From: Sulfitobacter maritimus
Lineage (GTDB): Bacteria; Pseudomonadota; Alphaproteobacteria; Rhodobacterales; Rhodobacteraceae
Length of the DNA: 64,000 bases
Assembly: GCF_013346665.1 (NCBI RefSeq)
Contig: NZ_JABVBB010000021.1
Span: 797,006 to 861,005, forward strand
Reading direction: 5' to 3'
The notes beneath the pieces were generated by a model. It searched no databases. It was given only the letters and a program-made list of their open reading frames with translations, and was not told where the DNA came from. Both the position numbers and the translations under genes were made by a program. Positions 53,956 through 64,000 of the stretch are shown piece by piece. Each line of letters begins with the position of its first letter. Within the stretch, counting starts at the first letter, position 1.

Positions 53956-54260
53956 CGCTTGATGACCTTTACACCACAATCCTGAGCCGCAAGAGCGCTG
54001 ATCCCTCGAGCAGTTGGACTGCGCAGTTGTTGGCCAAAGGGCCGGAGAAATGCGCCGAGAAATTTGGCGAGGAAGCTGTTGAGGCGATCATTGAAGCGGT
54101 CAAGAACGACCGCGCCGGTCTCACCTCGGAAGCTGCGGATGTGTTGTATCACTTGCTGGTCATGCTCGCCGCACGCGATGTGCCGCTAAGCGATGTGCTG
54201 GATGAATTGGCGCGCCGCCAGTCGACCTCGGGCATCGCCGAGAAGGCCGCGCGGACGTAA
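53952..54260 (+). CDS. hisE: Phosphoribosyl-ATP pyrophosphatase
   Basis: 102 residues, helical, with the metal-binding [10 protein letters not shown] and [10 protein letters not shown] stretches of the HisE/MazG-like fold. Second step of histidine synthesis. It ends immediately before the stop of the convergent CoA-binding gene, with no intervening base. Confidence 0.96.
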   Translation: MTLDDLYTTILSRKSADPSSSWTAQLLAKGPEKCAEKFGEEAVEAIIEAVKNDRAGLTSEAADVLYHLLVMLAARDVPLSDVLDELARRQSTSGIAEKAART

Positions 54261-54674
54261 TCAACCTAGCAGGCGCGGGATTTCCACTTTGGGGCAGCGG
54301 TCTTGGATCACGTCCACGCCGCGTGCTTCGGCCTTGGCTGCCGCTTCGGCATTGGTGATGCCCATTTGCATCCAGATCGTTTCCAGATCGGGGAAAGCCT
54401 CAAGCGCCTCTTCGACGACAGGCGGCACATCTTCGGAACGGCGGAAGATATCGACCATCTGCACCGGCGGGTCGATTTCCGCGAGGCTTGCGACGATGGT
54501 CTTGCCAAAGACCTTCTTGCCCGCGTGAACCGGGTTCACCGGCACCACATCATAACCCTTTTGCGCGAGATATTCCGCGACATAGTGGCTGGGCCGTGCC
54601 GGGTTCGGGGATACGCCGACCACCGCGATGCGGCGGGTGCGGGTGAGGACGTCTTTGATCAATGCATCTGTCAT
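54261..54674 (-). CDS. CoA-binding domain protein
   Basis: 137 residues. A CoA-binding Rossmann fold (RRIAVVGVSPNPARPSHYV at the start, ending CPKVEIPRL) as in YccU-type proteins. Function unknown; cytoplasmic. Adjacent and convergent to hisE. Confidence 0.92.
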   Translation of the reverse strand: MTDALIKDVLTRTRRIAVVGVSPNPARPSHYVAEYLAQKGYDVVPVNPVHAGKKVFGKTIVASLAEIDPPVQMVDIFRRSEDVPPVVEEALEAFPDLETIWMQMGITNAEAAAKAEARGVDVIQDRCPKVEIPRLLG

Positions 54675-54841
54675 AGGCTTGATCTAGACATGCCTGCAGA
54701 GATTTCAACGTAGCTGTGACGCGGCGTAAAACGCGGCGCACCCTGCCCGCGATTGGCAAGTCTGCGGTGATTGCATAGGCTCGCCCCAAAGACCGCCGGG
54801 CAGAGGGGCGCGGCGTCTACCTTCACCACCGGGAGCACAGG

Positions 54842-56116
54842 ATGATCGATCAGACTTTGGACATGAACAATCTCGAAATGTCAGAGAAGGCCAAACCGCT
54901 TTTGGCCGCTGTTACCAAACACATACGCGAGAATGTTGATCCGATCACCGAAGAGTTCTTTCGCCTTGGCGAAGGCCGCGCCGACCGTTGGTCCTATGCG
55001 CCCGGCCAGTTGGAACTGCTCGACGGGGCCAAGCAAAAGGCGCGGGACGCGGGGTTGTGGAACTTTTTCCTGCCCAATGCCGAGACGGGCGAAGGGCTGG
55101 CGAACCTCGATTACGCCTATATCGCCGCTGAACTGGGCAAAAGCCCGCTGGCGCCAGAGACCCTGAACTGCTCTGCCCCCGATACCGGGAATATGGAGGT
55201 GCTGGAACGTGTCGGCACGCCGGAACAAAAGGAACGCTGGCTGAAGCCCCTGCTTGCCGGTGAAATTCGCTCGGCTTTTGCGATGACCGAGCCGGATGTG
55301 GCCTCGTCCGACGCGCGCAATATCTCGACGAGCGCGGTGCTCGATGGGGATGATTGGGTAATCAACGGAGAGAAGTTCTATATCTCCGGCGCGGGCGATC
55401 CGCGCTGTAAGATCATGATTGTGATGGTGAAAACCTCGCCCGAAGCCGAGACTTTTCGCCAGCAGAGCCAGATCCTCGTGCCGATGGACACGCCGGGGGT
55501 GGAAATCCTTGGGCCGATGCATGTCTTTGGCCATGACGACGCGCCGCATGGGCATATGCACATCCGGTTCACCGACGTGCGGGTGCCGCGCGAAAACGTG
55601 CTTTGGGGCGAAGGGCGCGGGTTTGAGATCAGTCAGGTGCGGCTTGGGCCGGGGCGGATTCACCACTGCATGCGCTCTATCGGCGCTGCGGAAAAGGCGC
55701 TGGATTTGATGATTGAGCGCGGTCTGAGCCGCGAAGCTTTCGGCAAGAAAATCATCGATCTTGGCAAGAACATGGAAACCATCAGCCGGGCGCGGATCGA
55801 CATCGAAGCGATGCGGCTCATGGTGCTGAAAGCCGCCAAGGCGATGGATGTCTTGGGCAACAAAGAGGCGCGCATCTGGGTCAGCATGATCAAGGCGCTG
55901 GTGCCGGAGAAGGCTTGCGAGATTATTGACGCCTCCATGCAGGTGCATGGGGCAACGGGGATGAGCCAATGGAGCCCGTTGTCGGGTATGTACACGTGGC
56001 AGCGGGCGCTGCGGTTCGCGGATGGGCCGGATGAGGTGCATCATCAGGTCATCGCGCGGGCCGAGGTGAAGGCGTTTCAGGCGTCGAACACCCGCGGCAC
56101 GAAGGGCGGCAACTGA
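54842..56116 (+). CDS. Acyl-CoA dehydrogenase, ACAD10/ACAD11-like
   Basis: 424 residues with a GGGAGC site. FAD-dependent acyl-CoA dehydrogenase fold: MTEPDVASSDARN, then GRGFEISQVRLGPGRIHHCMR and ADGPDEVHHQVIA. The stretches NCSAPDTGNMEVL, DPRCKI and GRIHHCMR match my recollection of the ACAD domain of the animal ACAD10/ACAD11 proteins closely. Those enzymes act on CoA esters with a phosphorylated 4-hydroxyl group, linked to their N-terminal kinase domain; here the ACAD is a separate gene. The SDR gene starts one base after its stop, so the two form an operon. Confidence 0.92.
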   Translation: MIDQTLDMNNLEMSEKAKPLLAAVTKHIRENVDPITEEFFRLGEGRADRWSYAPGQLELLDGAKQKARDAGLWNFFLPNAETGEGLANLDYAYIAAELGKSPLAPETLNCSAPDTGNMEVLERVGTPEQKERWLKPLLAGEIRSAFAMTEPDVASSDARNISTSAVLDGDDWVINGEKFYISGAGDPRCKIMIVMVKTSPEAETFRQQSQILVPMDTPGVEILGPMHVFGHDDAPHGHMHIRFTDVRVPRENVLWGEGRGFEISQVRLGPGRIHHCMRSIGAAEKALDLMIERGLSREAFGKKIIDLGKNMETISRARIDIEAMRLMVLKAAKAMDVLGNKEARIWVSMIKALVPEKACEIIDASMQVHGATGMSQWSPLSGMYTWQRALRFADGPDEVHHQVIARAEVKAFQASNTRGTKGGN

Positions 56117-56117
56117 C

Positions 56118-56894
56118 GTGGAGTTGCAGGGGCGCGTCATTGTTATCACCGGTGCTGCCAGCGGCATTGGGCGGGCTTTGGCGCTGCGGTTCGCGCGGGA
56201 GGCGCCCGCGCATCTGGTCTGCGTGGACATCGACGGCGCGGGCGCCGAAGCGACGGCGGCGGTGGTGGGCGGCACAGCGTTCCGCGTCGATGTCGCCCGT
56301 GAGGCCGAAATCGCCACACTGATCGCAGAGGTCGAGCGGGAGATCGGGCCGATCGACCTGTTTTGCTCCAACGCCGGTATCTCGGTTGAGGGCGGTGTCG
56401 AAGTACCCGACGCGGACTGGCAGCGCATTTGGGAGATCAACGTGATGAGCCATGTCCGCGCGGCGCGGCATCTGGTGCCGCTGATGCGGGCGCGGGGTGG
56501 TGGCTACCTGCTAAACACCGCCTCGGCGGCGGGGCTGCTCAATCAAGTCGGGGCGGCGCCCTACGGCGTGACGAAACACGCGGCTGTTGGCCTCGCTGAA
56601 TGGCTGGCGATGACCTATGGCGACGATGGCATCAAGGTCTCGGTCCTCTGTCCGCAGGCTGTGCGGACAGAGATGATGCGCGGGTTGGAGGATCATGTCG
56701 CAGCGATTGACGGGATGCTGGAACCGGAACCGGTGGCCGAAGCCTGCGTGCAGGCGATCCGTGATGAGGTGTTTCTAGTGCTACCGCACCCGCAGGTGCG
56801 CGACTATATGCGGGGCAAAGCACAGGACTACGAGCGCTGGATCGGCGGCATGCGCAAGCTGAACCGGCGGTTTGGAATGCCAAACAATAGCTAG
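56118..56894 (+). CDS. Short-chain dehydrogenase/reductase
   Basis: 258 residues from a GTG two bases after the acyl-CoA dehydrogenase stop. NAD(P)-binding VITGAASGIG near the N-terminus, NAGISVE, and the catalytic Tyr and Lys in PYGVTKHAAV. It probably oxidises a hydroxyl group of the same acyl chain, given the tight coupling. Its last codon lies in the first copy of a 58-bp tandem repeat. Confidence 0.9.
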   Translation: MELQGRVIVITGAASGIGRALALRFAREAPAHLVCVDIDGAGAEATAAVVGGTAFRVDVAREAEIATLIAEVEREIGPIDLFCSNAGISVEGGVEVPDADWQRIWEINVMSHVRAARHLVPLMRARGGGYLLNTASAAGLLNQVGAAPYGVTKHAAVGLAEWLAMTYGDDGIKVSVLCPQAVRTEMMRGLEDHVAAIDGMLEPEPVAEACVQAIRDEVFLVLPHPQVRDYMRGKAQDYERWIGGMRKLNRRFGMPNNS

Positions 56895-57005
56895 AAAGCG
56901 TCTACCCGGCGGCACAGGCTGCATCGCTTTGCAGAAGTGGCAAAACCGCTAGAAAGCGTCCATCGGGTGGCACAGCCTGCATCGCCCTGCAGAAAAGGCG
57001 AAGCC
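56890..57005. repeat. Two tandem 58-bp repeats filling the SDR-tesB gap
   Basis: Copy 1 (56890-56947) and copy 2 (56948-57005) both begin GCTAGAAAGCGTC and are about 81% identical (11 differences I count by eye). Each contains a small stem CTGCA-N6-TGCAG. The array exactly fills the space between the SDR stop codon, which lies in copy 1, and the tesB stop at 57007. Confidence 0.85.
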
Positions 57006-57006
57006 C

Positions 57007-57882
57007 TTAATCTTCGCCTTTAGGCTGGATCGGGCGCAGCAAACCTTCTTGTGCCACGCTCGCCACCAACTGCCCGTTCTGATTATAAATCATCCCCCGG
57101 TTGAACCCACGCGCGCCTCCCGTAAATGGCGCATCCAACGCATAAAGATGCCATTCATCAAAACGGATCGGCGCGTGAAACCACATCGCGTGATCAAGGC
57201 TCGCGGTCATCACCCTGCCTTGAAACCACGTCAACCCATGGGGGCGCAGCGAGGAGCCGAGCAGGTTCATGTCAGAGGCATAGGCCAAAAGCGCGTGTTG
57301 CATCACCGGGTTCTGCCCCTCGGCGGCGGCCATGCGGAACCACAGATAGTTACTATCCCCGGCCTTTTCGGGCGTTAGAAAATCACGCGGCTCGACCTCG
57401 CGAATTTCAATGGGCCGCTCGCGTAGGAAATCGCTACGGTATTTCTCGGGCAGTTTCTCGGCAAAAGCGGCGCGCAACTCAGGACGGTCGGGCCAGTTTT
57501 CGGGGCCGGACACCTGCGGCATCTCGTGTTGCCAATCGAAGCCCTCCTCCGCGACCTGGAAAGAGGCCGAGAGGTTAAGGATTTGCTTACCGTGCTGGAT
57601 CGCCACCACCCGCCGCGTGGTAAAGCTGCCCCCATCGCGCGCGCGGTCGACCTGATAGATCACCGGGATTTTCGGATCACCGGGCCGGATGAAATAGGCA
57701 TGTAGCGAATGGCAGGCACGGTCCGGCACGGTGCGATAAGCCGCCATCAGCGCCTGTGCGATGACATGGCCACCGAAGATGCGCATCGTCGTTTCGCCCC
57801 CCGCGCCGGTGCCACGAAAGAGATCGACTTCGAGCTGTTCGATGTCCAGCAGGTCTAGCAATTGGCGGGCGGCGTCACGCAT
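57007..57882 (-). CDS. tesB: Acyl-CoA thioesterase II
   Basis: 291 residues from the ATG at 57882 (AAAGGA site). It hydrolyses acyl-CoA to fatty acid and CoA. Double hotdog fold with FGGHVIAQAL and SLHAYFIRPGD in the first half, and LLAYASDMNLLGSSLRPHG (catalytic Asp) and SLDHAMWFH in the second. Last gene of a co-oriented group with the phosphotransferase, nitronate-monooxygenase-like and SDR genes. Confidence 0.95.
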   Translation of the reverse strand: MRDAARQLLDLLDIEQLEVDLFRGTGAGGETTMRIFGGHVIAQALMAAYRTVPDRACHSLHAYFIRPGDPKIPVIYQVDRARDGGSFTTRRVVAIQHGKQILNLSASFQVAEEGFDWQHEMPQVSGPENWPDRPELRAAFAEKLPEKYRSDFLRERPIEIREVEPRDFLTPEKAGDSNYLWFRMAAAEGQNPVMQHALLAYASDMNLLGSSLRPHGLTWFQGRVMTASLDHAMWFHAPIRFDEWHLYALDAPFTGGARGFNRGMIYNQNGQLVASVAQEGLLRPIQPKGED

Positions 57883-57961
57883 TTTCGGTCCTTTGGTTTC
57901 GGGAGCTTTCCCCAAGCAACAGCTTTTGTGGCGAACCACAAGTCAGAACAAAGACGGGGAC

Positions 57962-58996
57962 TTAGCGCCCGCTGTCCAACGCTTCCAACCCATGGCGGGC
58001 GAACACCGGCACATATTGGCCCAACCGTCTGCCATGCTCAGGGTTCGACGCATTGCCGTCCAGCGCGCGCTTCAGCACACCTTGAATGATCGCCGCCATG
58101 CGGAAGAAACAGAAGGCGAGGTAGTAGCCGAAGTTGTCGATCCCACTCAGCCCGCGCCTTTCGCAATAGGCCGCGATAAACGCCGCGTCACTGGGCAGAC
58201 CCTGTGCTGCCCGGTCGACCCCGGCAAGCCCCCGGCCCTCCGCCCCGACGGGCATCTGCCATTGCATGATCACGGCAGCAAGGTCGGCAAAGGGATGGCC
58301 GATGGTGGACAACTCCCAATCCAGCACGGCACGGCACTGGGTGCCGGTTGCATCAAAGATCATATTGTCGATCCGGTAGTCGCCATGCACCAGGGTCCGC
58401 TGTCCGTCATCAGCTGGCACATTATCGGCCAAACGCTTTATCAGCTGGTCCATATCAGGCTGCGTCTCAGTCTCTGACGCGCGGTATTGTTTTGACCAGC
58501 GGCCCACCTGCCGTTCAAAGTAATTGCCCGGCGGGCCATAATCCGCGAGCCCCACAGCTTCAATATCTACATCATGAAGCGCAGCCAGAACGCGGTTCAT
58601 CTCATCCATGACCGCAGCACGATCGGCTGGGGCCAGCTCTGGCAAGGTCGGATCGCCAAAGTTGCGGCCCGGCACATGGTCCATGACATAGAACATTGAG
58701 CCGATGACACTTTCGTCTTCGCAGAGCAGATGCATCTTGGCGACTGGCACCTCACTGCCAGCCAACGCCTTTTGCACGCGAAACTCCCGATCCACCGCAT
58801 GGGCGGATTTCAACAGCACGCCGGGCGGCTTGCGCCGCAGCACATAGTTATGTGCGGGCGTCGCAAGCAAAAATGTCGGATTGGACTGGCCGGCTTGGAA
58901 TTTCGTCACTTCTAAGGGGCCTGCATACCCCGGCAAATTGTCCTCAAGCCAGCGGTTGACCGCTGCGACGTCGATGTTTTGGGTGTCAGAAGTCAT
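57962..58996 (-). CDS. APH-type phosphotransferase (ACAD10/ACAD11 kinase-domain-like)
   Basis: 344 residues. Kinase-fold motifs: an N-lobe FQAGQSNPTFLL, then LRRKPPGVLLKSAHAV, the catalytic loop LVHGDYRIDNMIFD and the metal-binding LDWELSTIGHPFADL. The first 120 residues closely resemble, from memory, the N-terminal domain of ACAD11, which phosphorylates a 4-hydroxyacyl-CoA. Its start overlaps the stop of the nitronate-monooxygenase-like gene (ATGA). Alternative: an unrelated small-molecule kinase. Confidence 0.9.
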   Translation of the reverse strand: MTSDTQNIDVAAVNRWLEDNLPGYAGPLEVTKFQAGQSNPTFLLATPAHNYVLRRKPPGVLLKSAHAVDREFRVQKALAGSEVPVAKMHLLCEDESVIGSMFYVMDHVPGRNFGDPTLPELAPADRAAVMDEMNRVLAALHDVDIEAVGLADYGPPGNYFERQVGRWSKQYRASETETQPDMDQLIKRLADNVPADDGQRTLVHGDYRIDNMIFDATGTQCRAVLDWELSTIGHPFADLAAVIMQWQMPVGAEGRGLAGVDRAAQGLPSDAAFIAAYCERRGLSGIDNFGYYLAFCFFRMAAIIQGVLKRALDGNASNPEHGRRLGQYVPVFARHGLEALDSGR

Positions 58997-59985
58997 CCCG
59001 AAAACTCCGCCGCCAGCCGCCTGCCCGCTGCCTTGTACTCCGCTTCGATCCGCGCCACCAAGTCAGCGACCGTAGCGATCTCTTTTACCGCACCGATGCC
59101 CTGCCCCGCGCCCCAGATTTCCTTCCACGCTTTGGGTTTTGATGTGCCGGACCCAAAGTTCATCGATGTCGCATCCGCCGACGGAAGGTTATCCGGGTCT
59201 AACCCCGCCGCCGTGATCGAAGGCCGCAAATAATTGCCAGACACCCCGGTAAAGAGCGAGGAAGTCACAATATCGTCCGCCCCCCCCTGCACGATCATGT
59301 CTTTGTAAGCGGCCTGCGCATTCGCCTCCTGCGTGGCGATGAAGGCAGAGCCCATATAGCCCAGATCAGCCCCCATGGCCCGCGCCGCCAAAAGCCCCTC
59401 GCCCGTCGCCAAAGCGCCCGAGAGCAGCAGCGGCCCGTCAAACCATTCGCGTATCTCGCGGATGAGCGCGAAGGGAGACTGCGGCCCCGCATGCCCCCCT
59501 GCGCCCGCAGCAACTGCAATTAACCCATCCGCGCCCTTCTCAATCGCCTTGCGCGCGAAACGGTTGTTGATCACATCATGCAGCGCAATGCCCCCACAGG
59601 AATGTGCCGCTTCATTAACCTCAACCCGCGCGCCAAGAGAAGTGATCCAAATCGGCACCCGATGTTTGACACAGATTTCCAGATCGCGATCAAGCCGCCC
59701 GTTGGAACGGTGAACAATCTGGTTCACCGCGAAAGGGACTGCCGGCTGATCTGGGTTCGCCTGATTGTAGCGGTCCAATTCTTCGGTGATTTGGCGCAAC
59801 CATTTATCGAGCAGTGGCGGCTCTCCCTCGGCCTCCCGCGCGTTCAGCGCCGGAAAGGAGCCAATGATCCCCGCCTTACATTGCGCGATGACCAACTCTG
59901 GCCCGGATAGGATAAACATCGGTGATGCGACAAGCGGCAGACGCAGACCTTGCAGCGCCTTGGGCAAATAACTGTCATCCCGCAT
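58993..59985 (-). CDS. Nitronate monooxygenase-like flavoprotein
   Basis: 330 residues from the ATG at 59985 (GAGG six bases upstream); an in-frame TTG at 60015 would lengthen it. FMN barrel with SPMFILSG near the N-terminus, the conserved AGGHAG (His as active base) and GALATGEGLLAARAMGADLGYMG FMN-phosphate loop. These are features of class I nitronate monooxygenases or related NADPH:quinone reductases. In this operon it may act on an acyl or enoyl substrate. Confidence 0.88.
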   Translation of the reverse strand: MRDDSYLPKALQGLRLPLVASPMFILSGPELVIAQCKAGIIGSFPALNAREAEGEPPLLDKWLRQITEELDRYNQANPDQPAVPFAVNQIVHRSNGRLDRDLEICVKHRVPIWITSLGARVEVNEAAHSCGGIALHDVINNRFARKAIEKGADGLIAVAAGAGGHAGPQSPFALIREIREWFDGPLLLSGALATGEGLLAARAMGADLGYMGSAFIATQEANAQAAYKDMIVQGGADDIVTSSLFTGVSGNYLRPSITAAGLDPDNLPSADATSMNFGSGTSKPKAWKEIWGAGQGIGAVKEIATVADLVARIEAEYKAAGRRLAAEFSG

Positions 59986-60015
59986 GGGCAGCCTCACATC
60001 CTTTGCATTTTTCAA

Positions 60016-60837
60016 TCACGATAATGCCCTTTCAAAAATATTTGGTCCCGACATCACATTGATGCCCCCACTCACGGGGATCACTGCACCGGTCACATAT
60101 GCCCCGCCTTTCCCGCATAGGAACAGCATAGAGCCCGCGATGTCCTCATCCCGCCCCACGCGCCCGAGTGGCACATCACGCCCCACGGCGGCGCGGGTCT
60201 CTTCGTCTTGTGTCGCAAAGGCGGTCATGCGCGACACAAAGGGTCCGGGGGCAAGGGCATTGACGGTAATCGCGTCGCGCGCGAGCTCTTTGGCGAGGAT
60301 TTTACTCAAATGAATAACGGCCGCCTTTGACGCCGCATAGCTATAAGCGCCATCGCCCATTTCCCGCTCTCCCATGACCGATCCCACATTCACCACCCGT
60401 GCCGGATCATCTGCTGTGGCACCCGCCCGCAACAGCGGCAACAGCTTCTGGGTCAAATCAAAAAGACCAGCGACATTGACGCCCATCACCTTGTCCCATG
60501 CTTTGAACGGAAACGCCCCAAGCGGCGCTCCCCAAGTGACGCCAGCATTGTTCATCAAGATATGCAATTGATCGCTGCGCGCCTGCACCTCGGCCACCAA
60601 GGCATCGACTCCGGCTTCGCTGCTCACGTCCCCCGCGAACCCTTCTGCGCGACCCTTGGCCCCAAGCGCGTTCAACTCTTCGGCCACTGCCACACAAGCT
60701 TCTCCCGTCCGACTGGCGAGCAGCACCCGTGCCCCAGCCCGCACCAAGGCTTCCGCCGCCATACGCCCGATGCCGGTGGCCCCGCCGGTGATGAGGGCAG
60801 TTTTGCCTTCAAGTCCAAATAGCGTATCGATGTCCAT
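60016..60837 (-). CDS. Short-chain dehydrogenase/reductase
   Basis: 273 residues. NAD(P)-binding ITGGATGIGRM, NNAGVTWG, and active-site Tyr/Lys in YSYAASKAAV; ends with a GGAYVTGAVIPVSGG stretch typical of SDR fatty-acid or sugar dehydrogenases. First gene of the minus-strand group SDR - flavoprotein - kinase - thioesterase, 30 bases before the flavoprotein start. Confidence 0.92.
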   Translation of the reverse strand: MDIDTLFGLEGKTALITGGATGIGRMAAEALVRAGARVLLASRTGEACVAVAEELNALGAKGRAEGFAGDVSSEAGVDALVAEVQARSDQLHILMNNAGVTWGAPLGAFPFKAWDKVMGVNVAGLFDLTQKLLPLLRAGATADDPARVVNVGSVMGEREMGDGAYSYAASKAAVIHLSKILAKELARDAITVNALAPGPFVSRMTAFATQDEETRAAVGRDVPLGRVGRDEDIAGSMLFLCGKGGAYVTGAVIPVSGGINVMSGPNIFERALS

Positions 60838-60957
60838 GATCAGCCTCCCCGCCCCGCATGTCTTTGCAGCACTTTGACAGGCAGAGGGATGAGGTCAAGC
60901 AACCGGCGCAAAGCGCCTATTGTGACCGGGCGTCATTAAGATACGCCTCCCGAACGC

Positions 60958-60990
60958 AAAACCGCCACAGCTTTGTGCTGCGGCGGTTTT
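60958..60990 (-). terminator. rrn operon terminator
   Basis: A 14-bp stem (AAAACCGCCACAGC / GCTGCGGCGGTTTT, one G-T pair) with a TTTGT loop lies 47 bases beyond the 5S gene on the minus strand. The stem ends in a four-T run in the minus-strand direction. The same element can work on the plus strand too. Confidence 0.8.
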
Positions 60991-61037
60991 GTGTGTTTTG
61001 TCTCGTATTGAGAGATACTGTTATCAGGAACTTATTA

Positions 61038-61155
61038 GGTTTGGCGATGACCTACTCTCCCACGTCTTAAGACGCAGTACCATCGGCGCTACGGCACTTA
61101 ACGGCTGGGTTCGGGATGGGACCAGGTGTTTTGCTCGCGCTATGATCACCAAACC
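61038..61155 (-). rRNA. rrf: 5S ribosomal RNA
   Basis: 118 bases that fold as 5S when read on the minus strand: ends GGTTTGGTGATC and GATCATCGCCAAACC-like pairing (helix 1), with the conserved CCCATCCCGAACCC of loop B/helix III and a GGGAGAGTAGG segment. It follows 23S, 177 bases downstream. Confidence 0.97.
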
Positions 61156-61332
61156 AAATAAATTCCTGCAGCGCTTTGCTCTGCAGCAGCGGCGGCGGGA
61201 AGCGGGGTATCCGAAGGATGCCCGTTCCCGCTCCGTCTTCATGGAGCGCAAAGCGTTGTTTGTCCAAGTCATGTACGACTGATTGTATGTGTATGCTTTT
61301 GACCAGCTTAAGCAGTCTTGCTTCTACTGGAT
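61156..61332 (-). other. 23S-5S internal spacer
   Basis: 177 bases without a tRNA. It can form stems, notably CGCTTTGC with GCAAAGCG (about 61176-61183 and 61250-61257), likely part of the processing structure for RNase III. Confidence 0.7.

Positions 61333-64000
<2,668 letters not shown>

Noticed and set aside
61156..61332. tRNA genes in the 23S-5S spacer
   Set aside because: No cloverleaf or T-loop signature on either strand; only processing stems.

Overview
The window reads as chromosomal DNA of a GC-rich alphaproteobacterium, most likely a Rhodobacterales member of the Roseobacter group (a Sulfitobacter-like genome is my guess, not a proven assignment). The grounds are the protein flavour of nearly every gene, a stand-alone PutR/PutA pair, a small DUF6280-type protein, and an rRNA operon whose 23S turns AT-rich at the helix-9 region where alphaproteobacterial 23S genes often carry an intervening sequence. 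I see no prophage, insertion sequence, integrase or CRISPR array. This is mostly core and metabolic chromosome with short accessory patches.

Layout. 1-1342: 5' part of a glutamate dehydrogenase gene (minus strand, cut by the window edge). 1695-4209: three overlapping plus-strand genes for TadG/TadE-like pilus-assembly or pseudopilin proteins. 4220-6908: a minus-strand block of EF-hand protein, ECF sigma factor, anti-sigma-like membrane protein, periplasmic metal-sensor-like protein and a small membrane protein. 7128-13999: DUF983, Nudix, EamA transporter, lipocalin, aldo/keto reductase, MFS transporter and metG. 14098-18430: a chemoreceptor gene split by a frameshift, divergent from an MHYT-domain histidine kinase; then tRNA-Leu(UAA). 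18608-24988: putR/putA, an M20 amidohydrolase, rhomboid and a GFA protein. 24992-30131: DUF2235 hydrolase, an orphan form-II CoxL-like protein, ornithine decarboxylase and its divergent Lrp-type regulator. 30204-33143: valS, followed by a tandem intergenic repeat. 33591-41570: enoyl-CoA hydratase, two aminotransferases, an ABC exporter, a glycosyltransferase, ygfZ, efp and the DUF6280 gene. 41715-48410: cobQ, glutathione-dependent formaldehyde dehydrogenase, and an Lrp regulator divergent from a fused indolepyruvate ferredoxin oxidoreductase. 48786-54260: a response regulator, a stand-alone RAM-domain protein, and the histidine genes hisB-hisH, then hisA-hisF-hisE, interrupted by an oppositely oriented DUF2147 gene. 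54842-60837: a lipid/acyl-CoA catabolic region. 60958-64000: terminator, 5S rRNA and most of the 23S rRNA (minus strand).

How the parts work together. Several amino-acid genes sit opposite an Lrp/AsnC regulator (putA, ornithine decarboxylase, indolepyruvate oxidoreductase), suggesting substrate-sensed amino-acid catabolism. The most attractive candidate system is at 54842-60837: an acyl-CoA dehydrogenase with ACAD10/ACAD11-type signatures, and nearby a phosphotransferase that looks like the N-terminal kinase domain of the same animal proteins, plus two short-chain dehydrogenases, a TesB thioesterase and a nitronate-monooxygenase-like flavoprotein. This may be a split bacterial form of 4-hydroxyacyl-CoA catabolism. 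A second candidate is the sigma/anti-sigma/periplasmic-sensor/EF-hand block, whose architecture recalls metal-responsive CnrYXH-type systems.
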